Assembly: GCF_013426205.1 (NCBI RefSeq)
Contig: NC_089422.1
Location: 930,001 to 994,000 of the forward strand
Length of the DNA stretch: 64,000 nt
From: Metarhizium brunneum
Lineage: Eukaryota > Ascomycota > Sordariomycetes > Hypocreales > Clavicipitaceae
Reading direction: 5' to 3'
The translations under genes were made by a program, and so were the position numbers. Every line of letters starts with the position of its first letter. The stretch's first letter is position 1. Below, piece by piece: positions 11,455 to 22,824 of this stretch. The notes beneath the pieces are model-generated. The model saw only the letters and a list, made by a program, of their open reading frames with translations. It was not told the DNA's origin and searched no databases.

Positions 11455-13180
11455 ATGCATTCCACTCTTGTCGCCCTCATTGCCTTGCCCTTTGCGGCTT
11501 GGGCCATCAACTCTTCTGTCAACCACACCGTTATTGACGACAACCGGGCGGTTGAACTTCCAGGTGTTCTCAGATACCCCATCAAGGGTGTTCAGGGCTC
11601 GTCTGGTCTTTCCAAGCGACAGGACGGCCAAAGTCTCCATTCCCAGCGGCATGGCCTAATCTACACCATTAAGCTCGACATTGGCACCCCCAAAAGCACT
11701 GTTGATGTGCAGTTCGATACCGGTTCCAGTCAGCTTTGGGTCAACCCCATCTGCTCCCATGCCGCTAGGCCAGCCGACTGTACCAAGCTCGGACGCCTCC
11801 GATACTCATCCACCTTGAAAACCCTCGGGAAGACACACAAACTCACGTATGGAAGGGGCTACGCCTATGTAAAGTACGTCAGAGACTTTGTGCAGGTCGG
11901 ATCTGCCAAGTTGCCCAATCAGACCTTTGGTGTTGCCATTGACAGCGGCTTCGTGTCAGCCGGCATCCTGGGTGTTGGCCCTTCCAAAAGAGGCATGAAA
12001 AACTCGGACTTTGTTGTCAACTCCCTCCACAAACAAGGCTTCACCAAGAGCATTGCCTTTGGTGTTGATCTTCAGGGCATCGCTTCTGCCCGCGGTAGCG
12101 TCGTCTTTGGCGGTGTCGACCTGAAGAAGTTCCGTGGTACCCTGCACGCGACTCCCATTCTCGACAGGGCAGCTGCTCCTGACCACGCTCCTCGCTACTG
12201 GATCAACCTCGATAGCATTTCGCAGACAGCCGGTGGCGAGACGGTTACTCTTGTCGACCAGCGTTTTCCCGTCTTCTTGGATACCGGCGCTACCTTGTCG
12301 TACTTCCCCCCTTCTATTGTACGGAAGCTTCTCCAGGGATTCCCTGGCGCCAAGCGTGATAAGTATGCCAATTACATTGTCAACTGCTCTTTGCGAAGGC
12401 AGAACGCCTCTGTCGACTTTCAGTTTGGCAGCACTGTCATCCGGGCCGCGTACAAGGACTTCATCTACCCTTTTGACGACAACGCTTGTGCCCTGGGCTT
12501 CACCGAAGCTACTGACAAAGCCTATATCCTGGGCGACAGTTTCCTCCGATCCGCCTACGTCGTCTTCGACCAGACCAACAGGCAACTCGCCCTTGCTCAG
12601 GCCGCTGACTGCGGCACTCGACTGGTCGCGATTGGTCCTGGCCCTGCCGGTCCTCTTGTTGGCGAGTGTGGAAGGCCTCCTGTTACCAGCAACACTACTT
12701 TTCACACCTTTACCAAACGTACATCAAACAAGACGAGTTCTTCTACCAAGATGACCACGACTGCCTCGCCAACCTACACCTCGACCTTGACCACTACCAA
12801 GGTCTACACCATCACCACCGAGATCGTCACCTCGCTTACCACCTCGCACCCCGGTGAGAACCCCAAACCTACATACCGTATGCATTCCCGGCTGCACAGG
12901 GGATCACGACTGCCGCCCCATCCCAAGAGCACCGCGGGATGCCCTAATGGTGGCGACTGTCCCCCTCCCGCTGTCAGCACGGAGGCTTCTAGCCGCCTCC
13001 GTGGCGAGATCTGCCCTCCCCTGCCAACAATGTGAGGTTGTGATTCCCACCGAGACTGGCGTCATCCCTCGCCCTGGCAGACCACTCAAAGCTCCCGTCA
13101 CTGCTGGTGCTTCCAGCATGGGCGCCGGTGCGTTTATCCTTGTTATTACCGCCATTGTCATGCTGTACGCCGGTCACTAG
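11455..13180 (+). CDS. Secreted pepsin-like aspartic protease, yapsin/GPI type
   Basis: Family A1 endopeptidase, probably held at the cell surface. A signal peptide covers residues 1-17. A propeptide ends at a KR pair (54-55), a likely Kex2 site. The two catalytic motifs are FDTGSSQLWV (Asp88) and FLDTGATLSY (Asp276), and the flap is read as TYGRG near 131. After the protease fold (about 70-400) comes a Ser/Thr-rich stalk. The uninterrupted frame runs to a stop at 13035 (526 aa). A GPI-signal-like tail (residues GASSMGAGAFILVITAIVML) lies in the +1 frame and ends at 13180. A 46-bp GT..AG intron at 12854-12899 would join the two frames, but part of the joined sequence looks out of frame. The true C-terminus is therefore unresolved (see findings). 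The stalk and tail suggest GPI anchoring. Confidence 0.85.
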
Positions 13181-15079
13181 AAAGTGCCTGGTCGCAATAG
13201 AGCTGCGTGTTTTGGCGGATTCTTGGGATAATGGGCTTTTCTCATTCCTTTCGGTGTGGGGTTTCGTCCCAAATTTTCTTATGTACTTTACTTGTTATAT
13301 ATACCATTAGACTTGAATGATGGAAAAATGGATGTTCCAAAAAGATTGGTTATGGAACACCCGTCCAGTTAGGGTAGTTGTGACGGCAGTGGCCTCACGG
13401 AGGAGGAAGTTTAAACGATTCGCTTAATATAAGTCACGCATTGGCCAAACAGTCGGCAGCATAATATGTCGTGAATGAAATCCAATATTCGTTTTCCGGT
13501 ATATGCCGGAGCACTTTGGCAGGTTATCCTCCCTTCTTCGCCGAGTAGCTGCGAGTCCAGCGCCGAGCGCCCATCACAATAACGACGCCAGACGTCCGCA
13601 CGGCGCCTGCTTTCTGCGTTGCAGTCCAGCGTTACGATGCCAAGGAGCAGATGATGGTGTCGAGTGGTTCAATGCTGTCTTCCCGGCACGTCCCGCGGCG
13701 CGTCTTGGCAATGCGCCTCACTCCATTGTTTGTCTTGGCTGGCGGTGCGGAGATTGCTCGCTATTAAAAGTCGTAACGGTCCCATGTCTTGTTGGTGTCT
13801 GCATAGACTCAGCTGCATGGTGGTTCGTCTTGTTGCTAGCGTTTCCTCTGGCCAAATACTACTGAATTGATCTTTGTTAGGCACCAGCGCCAGCAATGAG
13901 ACAAATGAGACAGCTTCACCACTCCGCTCTGCGTAATAAAATAAAATAAAAATAAGCATGGGCATAGCCCCCACCTTGCGCTCATTACTCAGGCAAACAG
14001 GGCATCAAATACGGAAAGACGACACGAAAGGGAAAAAAACACATAGACCCCTAGACAAAGTTTCTCAAGAAATATACAACATACCGTTAATGCCCCCGTG
14101 ATCCACCCCCTTAAACCGAAGCCATCAGCCTCCTCGACAACAGCCATCCATCACCAAAAATGTCCATCTACAACACCGTCAACCAGTAGTGCCCGCCCAC
14201 AAACCACATCACAGCCATCTCCTCGTCGCCCTCCAAGCCCCTCGCCCCGCCGTACCTGCACGCGACACTCAGGGGCAAGCCCATTAAAGGCATGGGACAC
14301 CCTTCCCACGCCGCTCCTCCTCGGGCCCACGCTCGACGTCGGATGTGGCCCCGGCCTACGGCGTCGACATCTTCAGCGCCGCCGACCAGACCGGCAACGC
14401 CCCAGGGGCGACGTACAAGAACCCCGCGGCCATGGGCGTCATTGTGGATTTTGTAGCAGCATAGGACGGCGTTGGAGGAATGTAGCACGAGGGACGTGCG
14501 TGTTTCGCTTTTGGGCTTTAGCTTAATGTACAAGATTCTGCCGTGTTAGTTGTTGACTGCCACGAAGCCCTGGTAACATATTTTGGCGTATGCGTATTAA
14601 AGAACGGTGGCCTTCTTTTTTTTTTTTTGTGAGTGGAAAAGCTGATTTACAGGCTGTATTTTGCTAATTTTGAAGATACCATGGGAAAAATTCCCCTTTT
14701 TCTGACTGAATGCCCAGCATGTGACTTGAAATCACAACGTTACAAGCATGAGAAATCACGCCTTCGTCGCCCATCAGTCCGAGGACCACAAAACACATGG
14801 ATACAATCATTCATGTATTGAATACTCATTAGTGCTACCAACACCAGTCTAGACTCGTGTCCAACGTCCATCCCGTGTGTTCATCATCTACACCATAATG
14901 CTATATGCTAACCTTTTTTGCATGGCTTCACCGGCCCTCGTAGTCACAGGCCCTATCCAGAAGAAAAGTCACCCGCAAAATTCGCAAGCGGCGTGATGGA
15001 TTCCACGGGCCGCTTGCGGTCCGTTCAATCATTTACTCGGTCTTGCCGACGTCGTTCCTTGTTCAACATGACAATCTTT
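13181..15079. other. Intergenic with AT-rich pockets
   Basis: Nearly 1.9 kb between the protease and the 3' end of calcineurin A. It contains the protease 3'UTR, short AAATA-rich runs near 13937-13953, a possible decayed reading frame at 14160-14464 (listed separately) and a T-run near 14618-14628. I see no supported gene elsewhere in it. Confidence 0.45.
14160..14464 (+). pseudogene. Possible decayed gene fragment
   Basis: A GC-rich patch in otherwise plain intergenic DNA. It starts with ATG and a nine-residue reading MSIYNTVNQ, stopped by TAG. The same frame then stays open through residues such as LHATLRGKPIKGMGH. A second frame ends with the protein-like reading AYGVDIFSAADQTGNAPGAT before a TAG at 14462-14464. 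GC content and codon bias match coding DNA, but no single frame spans the patch and no splice pair repairs it convincingly. I do not recognise the family. It could also be a chance GC-rich segment. Confidence 0.25.
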
Positions 15080-17019
15080 CTATGTTGATCGGTTCTTACG
15101 GTCACTACGCAACAGTAAGTAAATTGGTCACCAAACCCGAAGAAAAAAACGGCACAAAGATACTTACGTGCTAAGTCTCCGAGAAAGCTGGTGCAGCTTC
15201 TTATCATTATCAGCCTCCTGGGCCGCCTTTTGCAGAGCAGTAGCCCGCTCCTCCTCCTGGTGCTTCACGACCTCTTCGTGGCTGGGAGGCAGGCGTTCAT
15301 TTTGCAAATCAACCTTTCGCGCATCCTCAAACGAGCTTATCGCATTCTTAATACCTTCAGCGCCAAGCATGAGCGTGCCTGCGGGCAGCCTGCCTCCGGA
15401 GACAGTCTTGAGCTCGGTAACCTTCTCGGACTCCTCTCGAAGCACCTGGAAGACGCGTGACATGCGACCAATAGCCAGAATCTTGTTCTTGATCGCTCTC
15501 CGCTTAAACTCGATCGAATTGGGGTCATCGCCTACTTGGGAAGTCGTTGGCGAGTGTGGGCTGGTCGAAGATGGCGTCTCCTCCTTGAGCTCCTCTTCAG
15601 AGCAGGTGCTGAGAATGGCAATCAACATATCCGTAATCTTCTCACCTACGAATGGCAGAGACCACGTGAAGACGTCCATAAAGTTGGGCAACCAGTATGG
15701 GTGAGGCGTGCAGTTGAACTGCCGGATGTTCATGACGTTATTTTCGTATTTGAGCACCGCGGCCTTGTTGTTATACACGTCAAGATAGTTGGGAGCAGAG
15801 AAGATGGTCATGACGCTGGGGAAACCGGTAGTACGCGTCTTTCGATACATGCGGTACCCAGCATCTTGAGCCTCGTGTGCCCGGATAATGGATAGGAGGT
15901 TGTTTTTCTCGAGGAATGCGCAAGCGGCGTGGTATGAAAAGAAGTATGAGCAGCCGCGCACGTGGTTGTGCAAGAAGAAGTCGGTCGTCTTTTCCTGGCC
16001 AAAGTCTTCCAGGGGGTCTGCCCAGAGAATATCGCACATGAGACCTTGTGTGGGAGGCTCTCGGAACCGGTCAATCTGTCAGAGGTTAGTTTTTTTCGGC
16101 AGGGAGACATGGGCTTCTCTGCGCCCATATGCAATATACGCACATTTCTCAAGTCGTCAAGTGTATGCAATTCGGGGCTGAGGCCACCATGGATACACAA
16201 AAACTGTTTGTTCATCACAGCTGCCAATGGCAAGCTGCAGAAAGACTCCATGCAGGCATCGTAGACAGCCTCCGAGTACTTGTGCTTGCATTCGAGCTTG
16301 AAAGTGAAGTAGTCGGTCAAGTGGCGGCACTCGTGGTTTCCTCGCAGCAACCATAGAGTATTAGGGTAGTGAATCTTCAGCGACCATAGATACAGAACGC
16401 ATTCGATACTGAAGTATCCTCGGTCAACGTAATCGCCCAGGAACAGGTAGCGGGTCTCGGCTGGGTCGCCACCGACTTCGAATAGCTTCATCAAATCGTA
16501 GTACTGGCCGTGAACATCGCCACAGACGGTGATAGGGGCGTCCATCTCGAGGAGGTTGGGCTCGTTCTGCAAGATTTCGGTGCCCTTGCGAAGAATCCAG
16601 AGTGCTTGTTCCTCGGTCAGACGACCCTCGCGGTAGAAGTGCTGCTTGAGAAAGGCGATGTCGGGTTTGGAGTGAGTGTCGTCTTGGAAAAACTGTTCTT
16701 CGGTAGGCTTGGTCATGGCGGGCGCTTGAACATCTGCATCATGGCAAACAGTGATTAGTCTCGGTATGCTGCTGGCATTTTGACCTCGGCATTTGCCTCA
16801 CGTGGCAGAAAGAAGGCGCGTCCAACGTGTGGCGGGTAAAGAGGCCAACGAACCTTTGCACACTCTCTCCAACGTGCTCACTTGCGTGCCATCTTCCATG
16901 GTGTGGATGGTGAAGTCAATCTCGGGGACGGGCTTCTTCTCTCGAATGGCGCGAATGGCATTGTCGACTTGCTGGTTGCGACGCACGTCGGCCTGGAGAG
17001 GCTTACTGTCCTGCTCCAT
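15080..17019 (-). CDS. cnaA: Calcineurin catalytic subunit A (PP2B)
   Basis: Ca2+/calmodulin-activated Ser/Thr phosphatase that dephosphorylates Crz1-type factors; it governs stress response, growth and virulence in fungi. Exons are 17019-16854, 16733-16144, 16075-15168 and a short last exon 15104-15080, giving about 562 aa, the usual fungal length. The metallophosphatase signatures GDVHGQ, GDYVDRG and [10 protein letters not shown] are intact. The calcineurin-specific [11 protein letters not shown] follows, then a B-subunit-binding helix, a calmodulin-binding segment ([20 protein letters not shown]) and an autoinhibitory segment near [18 protein letters not shown]. If the last intron (15105-15167) is not removed, translation stops at 15164, because the TAA lies inside the GTAAGT donor. 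I start at MEQD; an in-frame ATG 57 bases upstream exists but adds a non-family hydrophobic leader. Confidence 0.95.
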
Positions 17020-18528
17020 AGCGAAAGAATACAGCAAGGAATTGCAAGAAATGAAAATGCAATCGTAGACAAGCAATCTCGGCAGGGAAGGAGGCGCGGA
17101 GTATCAAGCCCGGACAAGACACCCCAAAGTCCTCGAGGTCGAGACGGCGTCAATCAGGTCAGGTGTGGTGGCGGTGAGGGGTCAGTGTCGCGGAACAGCT
17201 CGCGCGGAGAGAAGACGTAGGCGGCGCGACAGAAAGGAGCTCACGGCCAGCGAGAGGTTCAGTCGGCGACTTGATGGGAGTCTGTCTTGTGCGAGAAAGC
17301 GACAAGGACAAAGGCTGCCAGATGCTGGGGAGGACGTGACGATACAAAAAGTAGGGCTGACAAGGGCAAAAGAGGTTGCTGGGTTGGGCACATGGAGTGT
17401 GGTGCGAAACATGGAAGACTGGAGAAACATTGAATGCACCCACCTTGTAATGTTGGCGAAGCTGGCGGGCTCGTGGCGGCACTGGGGCTACCGACGGCAG
17501 ATGTTAGTTACCGCAGTGCTAGTAATAGTTGTCAACTGGACTGGCAGACCGTTTGCCAGCAGCAGGAGCAACCTGGCCAGCGCTGCGAATTGCACCAGAC
17601 CAGACCAGACCGGACTCAAGTGCTGCCCAATCAACGCAGCTGCCAATCGACTTCACATGCACCGGACACCATATGCAATGATTGATGCAATTTGATGGTT
17701 GCCCCTATGATTTAGTGCCCATAGGCCTGGCCGTGCTCTCTCCAGGGCTACCAGTGCAGCCCGGACCGTCTCCAGGTGCCCCTAGGTGTTTCAGCAGATC
17801 AATTCAGATCAGACGGTCCAGTCCGTCAATGCAACGGGGCAACATGCATGTGTTGGTGCATCTGCAGTTTTTCAACCACCACCCGTCTGGTGCGTCAATA
17901 AATCTAATAATATAGACAAGAATAAAAGCATCATCCACTACCGTTTCAGGCGGCGCGAAATAATATGAGCAGGTCCGCAAACAGGGCGGTGCAATTGCCC
18001 AGGTACCTACGGAGTATAACTCAGTAGCTCGGAACACGAGCTGCCTGGCCAGTTGACCACTTGGCTTGTGCCAGTAATCAGGGGTCAGCACCTCGAGCGC
18101 CGCAGATATTATTTGCTCGCTTCGGTTTTTTAATCTGGTTTCTTGGCTCCGTCGAACGGCTGGGAGGGACACAATCTTACCCCGCCAGACCAGCACCTAA
18201 TATTACCCCACTTTCTCCCACAGTCCTGGAGGCCGCTCGTTCGCCAACCAGGCTGGTTGATGTCATCCGCTTCAAATGCCACTAGTGGCTCGCTTTTGTC
18301 TCAATTTGGCAACCGGTCGACAAGCCGACCACACAATCTTTCAACGGCCATGCTCCATCATGTATACATACATACATGCAGTTTTTTTTTTTCAACAGCG
18401 CAGTTTTGCAGGTCGATTTCAAATCAAGTCTAGAAGGTATTCACCATGTTCTAGACCATCCGTCTGTCATTATCACGACTCACAACATCAAGACTGTCAT
18501 GCACATTTTGCCCGTCAGCGAGAAAAAC
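17020..18528. other. Intergenic upstream of calcineurin A
   Basis: About 1.5 kb holding the 5' leader and promoter of calcineurin A and the 3' region of the dehydrogenase. The first 450 bases are pyrimidine-rich on the minus strand, as expected for a leader. The open frames are shadows or short. An ACGGAGTA motif lies near 18010, next to GGTACCT. Confidence 0.5.
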
Positions 18529-19534
18529 CTACAGCAGGGAGTATCCCCCATCCACAATCATATCCAAACCGGTGATATAAGACGCCGCATCACTGGCAAG
18601 ATACAAATACGAACCCTTGAGCTCGCTTACTTGCCCCTCGCGTCTACAAACCCAAGGTCAATTAGCAACAGCTCACGGCCAAACACTTCCAGCAGTCATA
18701 CTTACCCCATGGGAATCTTATTCTTCCGCTGCTCCTCCGTCTCGGCTTCGGCGAAGCTCGAAACCTCTGTTTTAATATATCCCGGCGAAACGGTATTGAC
18801 ACGCGCAAACCCTGTCCACTCCACCGCAAGACTCTTGCAGAAGTGAATGACGGCAGCCTTGGACCCGTTATACACAGCCTGCAGCTTTGGCACATTCACG
18901 ATCTTTCCGCTCATCGACGCCGTCGCTATGAAGCTACCGCAGATATAGTTCTCCAGGGGCTTGCCGTCAATCGTCTTGCCCTCCTTCTTCTGTCGTCGGA
19001 AGTGAATGCCCGCGCTCTTGGCGCACCACATGACTCCGTCGACGTTGACGGCCATGACCTTTTTGGCGGTTTCAACGTGTCCGTCGAGGAATGGCCCGTC
19101 TTCCCAGGCGATGCCCGAGTTGGCCACGAATATGTCGAGGCGGCCATTGAATTCGCGGATGATTTCACCAATGGCCTTGTCGACGGCGTCGGCGGAAATG
19201 ACGTTTACTTGGTACGCTTTACCTACATGACCCGCCATGTCAGTGACTTTGCAACGTCCTGGGCCGTCGTGCTTTGGGAACACGCACACTTGACGCTGTA
19301 CATCTTTTGGATATTCTCTGCTTCTGTGACGGCCTGCTTGTTGCTGTTGTACCAGATGGCCACGTTGGCACCGGCCTCAGCAAATGCCTGAGCCACTCCA
19401 AGGCCGATGCCTGCTCCCGCACCAGACACAATTGCTGTCCGGTCCTTGAGTGAAAACATGGGCAGGACACGGTCTCCCTTGGGGATGTCCATGTTGTCGT
19501 GCTCGAACGCACCGTTCTTCATATCCGTGACCAT
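18529..19534 (-). CDS. Short-chain dehydrogenase, NADP-mannitol/sorbose reductase type
   Basis: Classical SDR predicted to reduce ketoses (fructose to mannitol, or sorbose/xylulose analogues) with NADPH in the cytosol. Exons are 19534-19288, 19222-18706 and 18643-18529, with introns of 65 and 62 bp, giving 292 aa. The cofactor motif GAGAGIG is at 38-44. The NAG-like motif reads VANSG (115-119), and the catalytic set is Ser185 and Y200NGSK204. The C-terminus [13 protein letters not shown] is typical of the Sou1/mannitol 2-dehydrogenase branch. The sequence around the first splice, reading SVKCKAYQVNV, matches the family without a gap and supports the chosen donor. Exact substrate preference cannot be read from sequence. 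Confidence 0.9.
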
Positions 19535-20321
19535 CTTGTAGCGTTTGCGTTCGAAATGTGCCGTTGACCCGAGCGAGTATGGTTCAAGTGCTCATGTCCA
19601 AGGTGGGAATCACAAATTACCCCGACAACCTCCACAGCGCGGACGACTCGTCTTATTTGCGTTTCTTACCCGTCGTACTCATGTACATACATCATACCGT
19701 ACATGAGACATTTACCGCGCAGCCCCGTACGTGACCCATCGCAGTGCCTCCCCAACTTGTCTGCCTGACTGTCTACATACAACTCTCCATCAGACAAGAT
19801 GCGTGTTGAAACAACCAGTTGGCCCTGATATCTGTTTGGTAGTTCTCTAAATTTTCCGTGGACGTTTCGTGACTCGTGGGCCTATCAAACATGCGCCGCA
19901 GGCTTGCTGTCACCCCGGGCAAGCGGCCAGTGCTGCCAAGCGTTGCCGTTCCCCTCCCCTCTACAAAAGTCGTTCAGCAGCACCAGACCTCTGACGCAGA
20001 TCGCGGGACAGGGTCCGAGTTTGGAAGTCGGGTTGTCTGCAATCTCTCGTCGGTGAATGTGCGGGGATGCGATGGCGGGGCACCATACAGATAGTACTCC
20101 GACTTCGACTGGGAAGAACTCGGCACAAAAAAAGGATAGTCAAGTTGAAGGATAAATTCGCCGGCGCGGGGTGCTAACGGGCAACATGGGAAGATGCGCA
20201 GATAAGTACGTTGCTTATTGATATCCAGAGGATGGTAATCAGCTACAAAAATCGTTGGTCTATATGTCTGGGTATCAGTTGTCAATGTACCGAGTAAGTC
20301 TATGCCCAAGCTTGCTCAGAG
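19535..20321. other. Intergenic
   Basis: About 790 bases between the dehydrogenase start and the stop of the dioxygenase. It contains the dehydrogenase promoter and the dioxygenase 3'UTR. No supported gene is visible. Confidence 0.5.
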
Positions 20322-22091
20322 CTATTTCAGCTGCATATTTGCCGCAATGACTTCACTTCTGGGGAAGTTGGAGGTTTTCCACCTAGAGATAAAGTCGTCG
20401 CGGTTGACTGGGGCATCATTAGCATTGGAGAAACCGTTCGTGAGTCGGTCATCACTTACTATACCCGCCACATATACGGCGCAGTCCCTCGAAAGCGCTT
20501 CGGCCGTGGAGAACCCGCCAGTTATCAAAGACTATAGCCGTCAGCAAACCCAGTTTCGTCACATACAAGGCAGCTGAGATTAACATACTGAGAACTCGGC
20601 CCGGTTCGAGCTGGAACCAGTATTCGTTCTGTTTTCGCCTCAGAATGCTGTCCCATCTCCGAGCTGCACTGTACCACTTGTCCACATTCACATTCAATGG
20701 AACGACTCCTCTGTCGTCATTGTTCCAGCGCACTCGGTGGAACTTATACGGTGACGCTTCAATCACAGGATAAGCTCTGTCGGGGGCAATGGCTACACCA
20801 TCGTTTCCGCTCGCATGCCAGGGGAGTCTGACCTCTCGGAGGGTCTCATATGCCTCGGGGTATTCTTTCTTCAGCCTATAGGCAGCATAAAATCCGTCCA
20901 CAAGAAGAGATTGTCCACCTAGGCTGCTGTCGTCATTTGCCTTATTGGGCGGCGGTGTGTGGGACAGCATGTGGAAAGCTTGTAGGCCAGCCGGTTCAGT
21001 AAAGTACGTCGTGTCAGTATGCGCAGCAAGAGCCAAGTTGGTGTAAGCCGTATCAGCCTTGGCCAAATCCGGGACGAAGTCGTAGAAGCCTCCGTAGTGA
21101 GTGTTGCGAATGGGACCAATGGCCTCTAGAAGTTCATTCGTAGCCTCGGGTGTCTTGGGTGTGTTGGTGACAAAACATATACCATAGCCACGCTGTTGAT
21201 GTTAGCATAAGTCCCTTTTGACAGAACGTACGACTTACAATCTTTTCAGTTAAATCCGCCATCCCAGATACGTCGCCCTTTGCCATGACACTGTCAAATG
21301 ACACTTCTGGGGGGTTGGATGCTATGGAAGCGCTCCAGAGTGTCTGGTCACTACAAGAGGTCAGTGCTTACTTGCGGAAACATTTTTTTCTTTTTTTTTT
21401 TTTGTGAATTTTGAGTGATGAAAAGCTACTTGCCCTAAATTTTTCAACTTTTTGTTTTCGACGCCGTAAACTGCGGACCGCAACCACGCCCACGAGTAGC
21501 TACTTTGGTGAGAGTCGGACCCTTTCGGCCAACGGTCAGCGTGGAGGAAGCCAGAATTCCTGTCGACAGATCCTACATGTAATTTCAACTCCATCTTGGT
21601 TTTGATGAATGGATTTGGCGGCAATTTTGTCTGATATCTTTTTGTAGTCAGCATGACGGGGCGCACCTGGACAAGGGCTAGAAAAGAGCGACATACTTGG
21701 AACGTGTTGAAACTTCTCTGCATAGTGTCTTGATTAACACATTTTACACAACGACAGTTGTCGCTGAATTAAGTTAGTTTGAGCTATCCGCTCGTATGAC
21801 GTCTCGTGTTCACACATACCGGAGCCAAAGTTGGGACCTTGACGGCGTGTTAGTGTTGGCTCAATACGCCACCACGAGATCGAATATGCTTACAATCGCT
21901 TTGGGCTCGATTTTCCACCCTCGCTAACTTTCAGAACCAAGCCCTTGCTGTTCGATTCCAAGGTCGTGGCGTAACTGCGGAAATCATGTTGTACGCGCGG
22001 AGCTCGTCTCGTCGTTCTCGGGCCTCGGCTTCCAAAAAGCCTTCAGCACGTCAGTCAGAACACACAATGCCCTCCTTGGAATGCGATGCAT
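20322..22091 (-). CDS. Trimethyllysine dioxygenase (carnitine biosynthesis)
   Basis: Fe(II)/2-oxoglutarate dioxygenase that hydroxylates N6-trimethyllysine, the first step of carnitine synthesis; mitochondrial in most fungi. I reconstruct ten exons: 22091-22066, 21974-21894, 21837-21820, 21763-21697, 21637-21577, 21521-21434, 21350-21239, 21192-20589, 20531-20460 and 20407-20322, giving 404 aa with every phase consistent. The zinc-binding N-domain reads WLRDNCRCVKC. The iron ligands are HTD (His209, Asp211) and the distal His361 in IFDNWRVLHGR. Joined segments such as GVEITWSDSHQSSYSW and ICGGYINRDDF fit the family across splices. Intron 6 (21351-21433) appears to be GC-AG. The first coding exon (MHRIPRRAF, mitochondrial-like) is the least certain part. 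Confidence 0.88.
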
Positions 22092-22824
22092 GCCTACCTC
22101 AAGGCTCTTATGGTAGGACCAGATGGGAGAGCCATGTTCAGCTATTTACTTTACGGCCCGCCAGGTACACTGATATTAGGGACGTGGTAATGTAAGCCGT
22201 CGGTGGGCGAAAACTCTATGGGGTACTAATAAAAAGCTGGGGTAAGTCAGTGACTTCAATGGTGGTCAACGAAGTGATCAAACGCCTGGCCCATGCATGC
22301 ACATGTGGTCAAGTGCCAATTGAACATTGAATGGCCTGTGGGCACTGGGCCCACTCCAGCCGAGTCCCCTGGCTGGCTTCCATGTCCGCTGTTGCACCAG
22401 ACTGCTGCAGGTCGGTTGGGGCACCTTAAGTGCTGCCTGGCCTGCAGAGCACGTGAAATCTTCTAAAGGCAACACAGCACTGAGGGCCCACCACTACCAG
22501 ATGACTGGAGCGTTAATAATCCGTGCCGCTATTTTGTGCCAGCTTAACTTAATCTTAATGACGGGGCATGACATAAGCGCACTGATTGCTTCTGAACTTC
22601 TTGACAACCAGACACATAAACTTGCGAGAGCTGCGTCAAGCCGTTGCACCCACCTCCCTGACCAAACGCAAAATCAGTATCGCTCTGCTTCGTATTCTTC
22701 CGAATGGCCAATCTCTCAGACGACTCGCTTTAGCCGACGCACAATCATCATCTCCCTTCGTATCCACTGGCCATGTCAACCCCTTGAATCGCTAAGGAAT
22801 CTCCAATGATCATTGCACCTTCCC
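22092..22824. other. Divergent intergenic region
   Basis: About 730 bases between the divergently transcribed dioxygenase and ubiquitin-protease genes, presumably holding both promoters. No further gene is seen; a hydrophobic plus-strand frame starting at 22327 has no family pattern. Confidence 0.5.

Noticed and set aside
11956..12705. 249-codon minus-strand frame
   Set aside because: Antisense shadow of the aspartic protease exon, whose catalytic motifs fix the plus-strand reading.
14300..14350. LDVGCGPG resembling a methyltransferase SAM motif
   Set aside because: It occurs in a frame that is Arg-rich immediately afterwards; no other methyltransferase motif follows.
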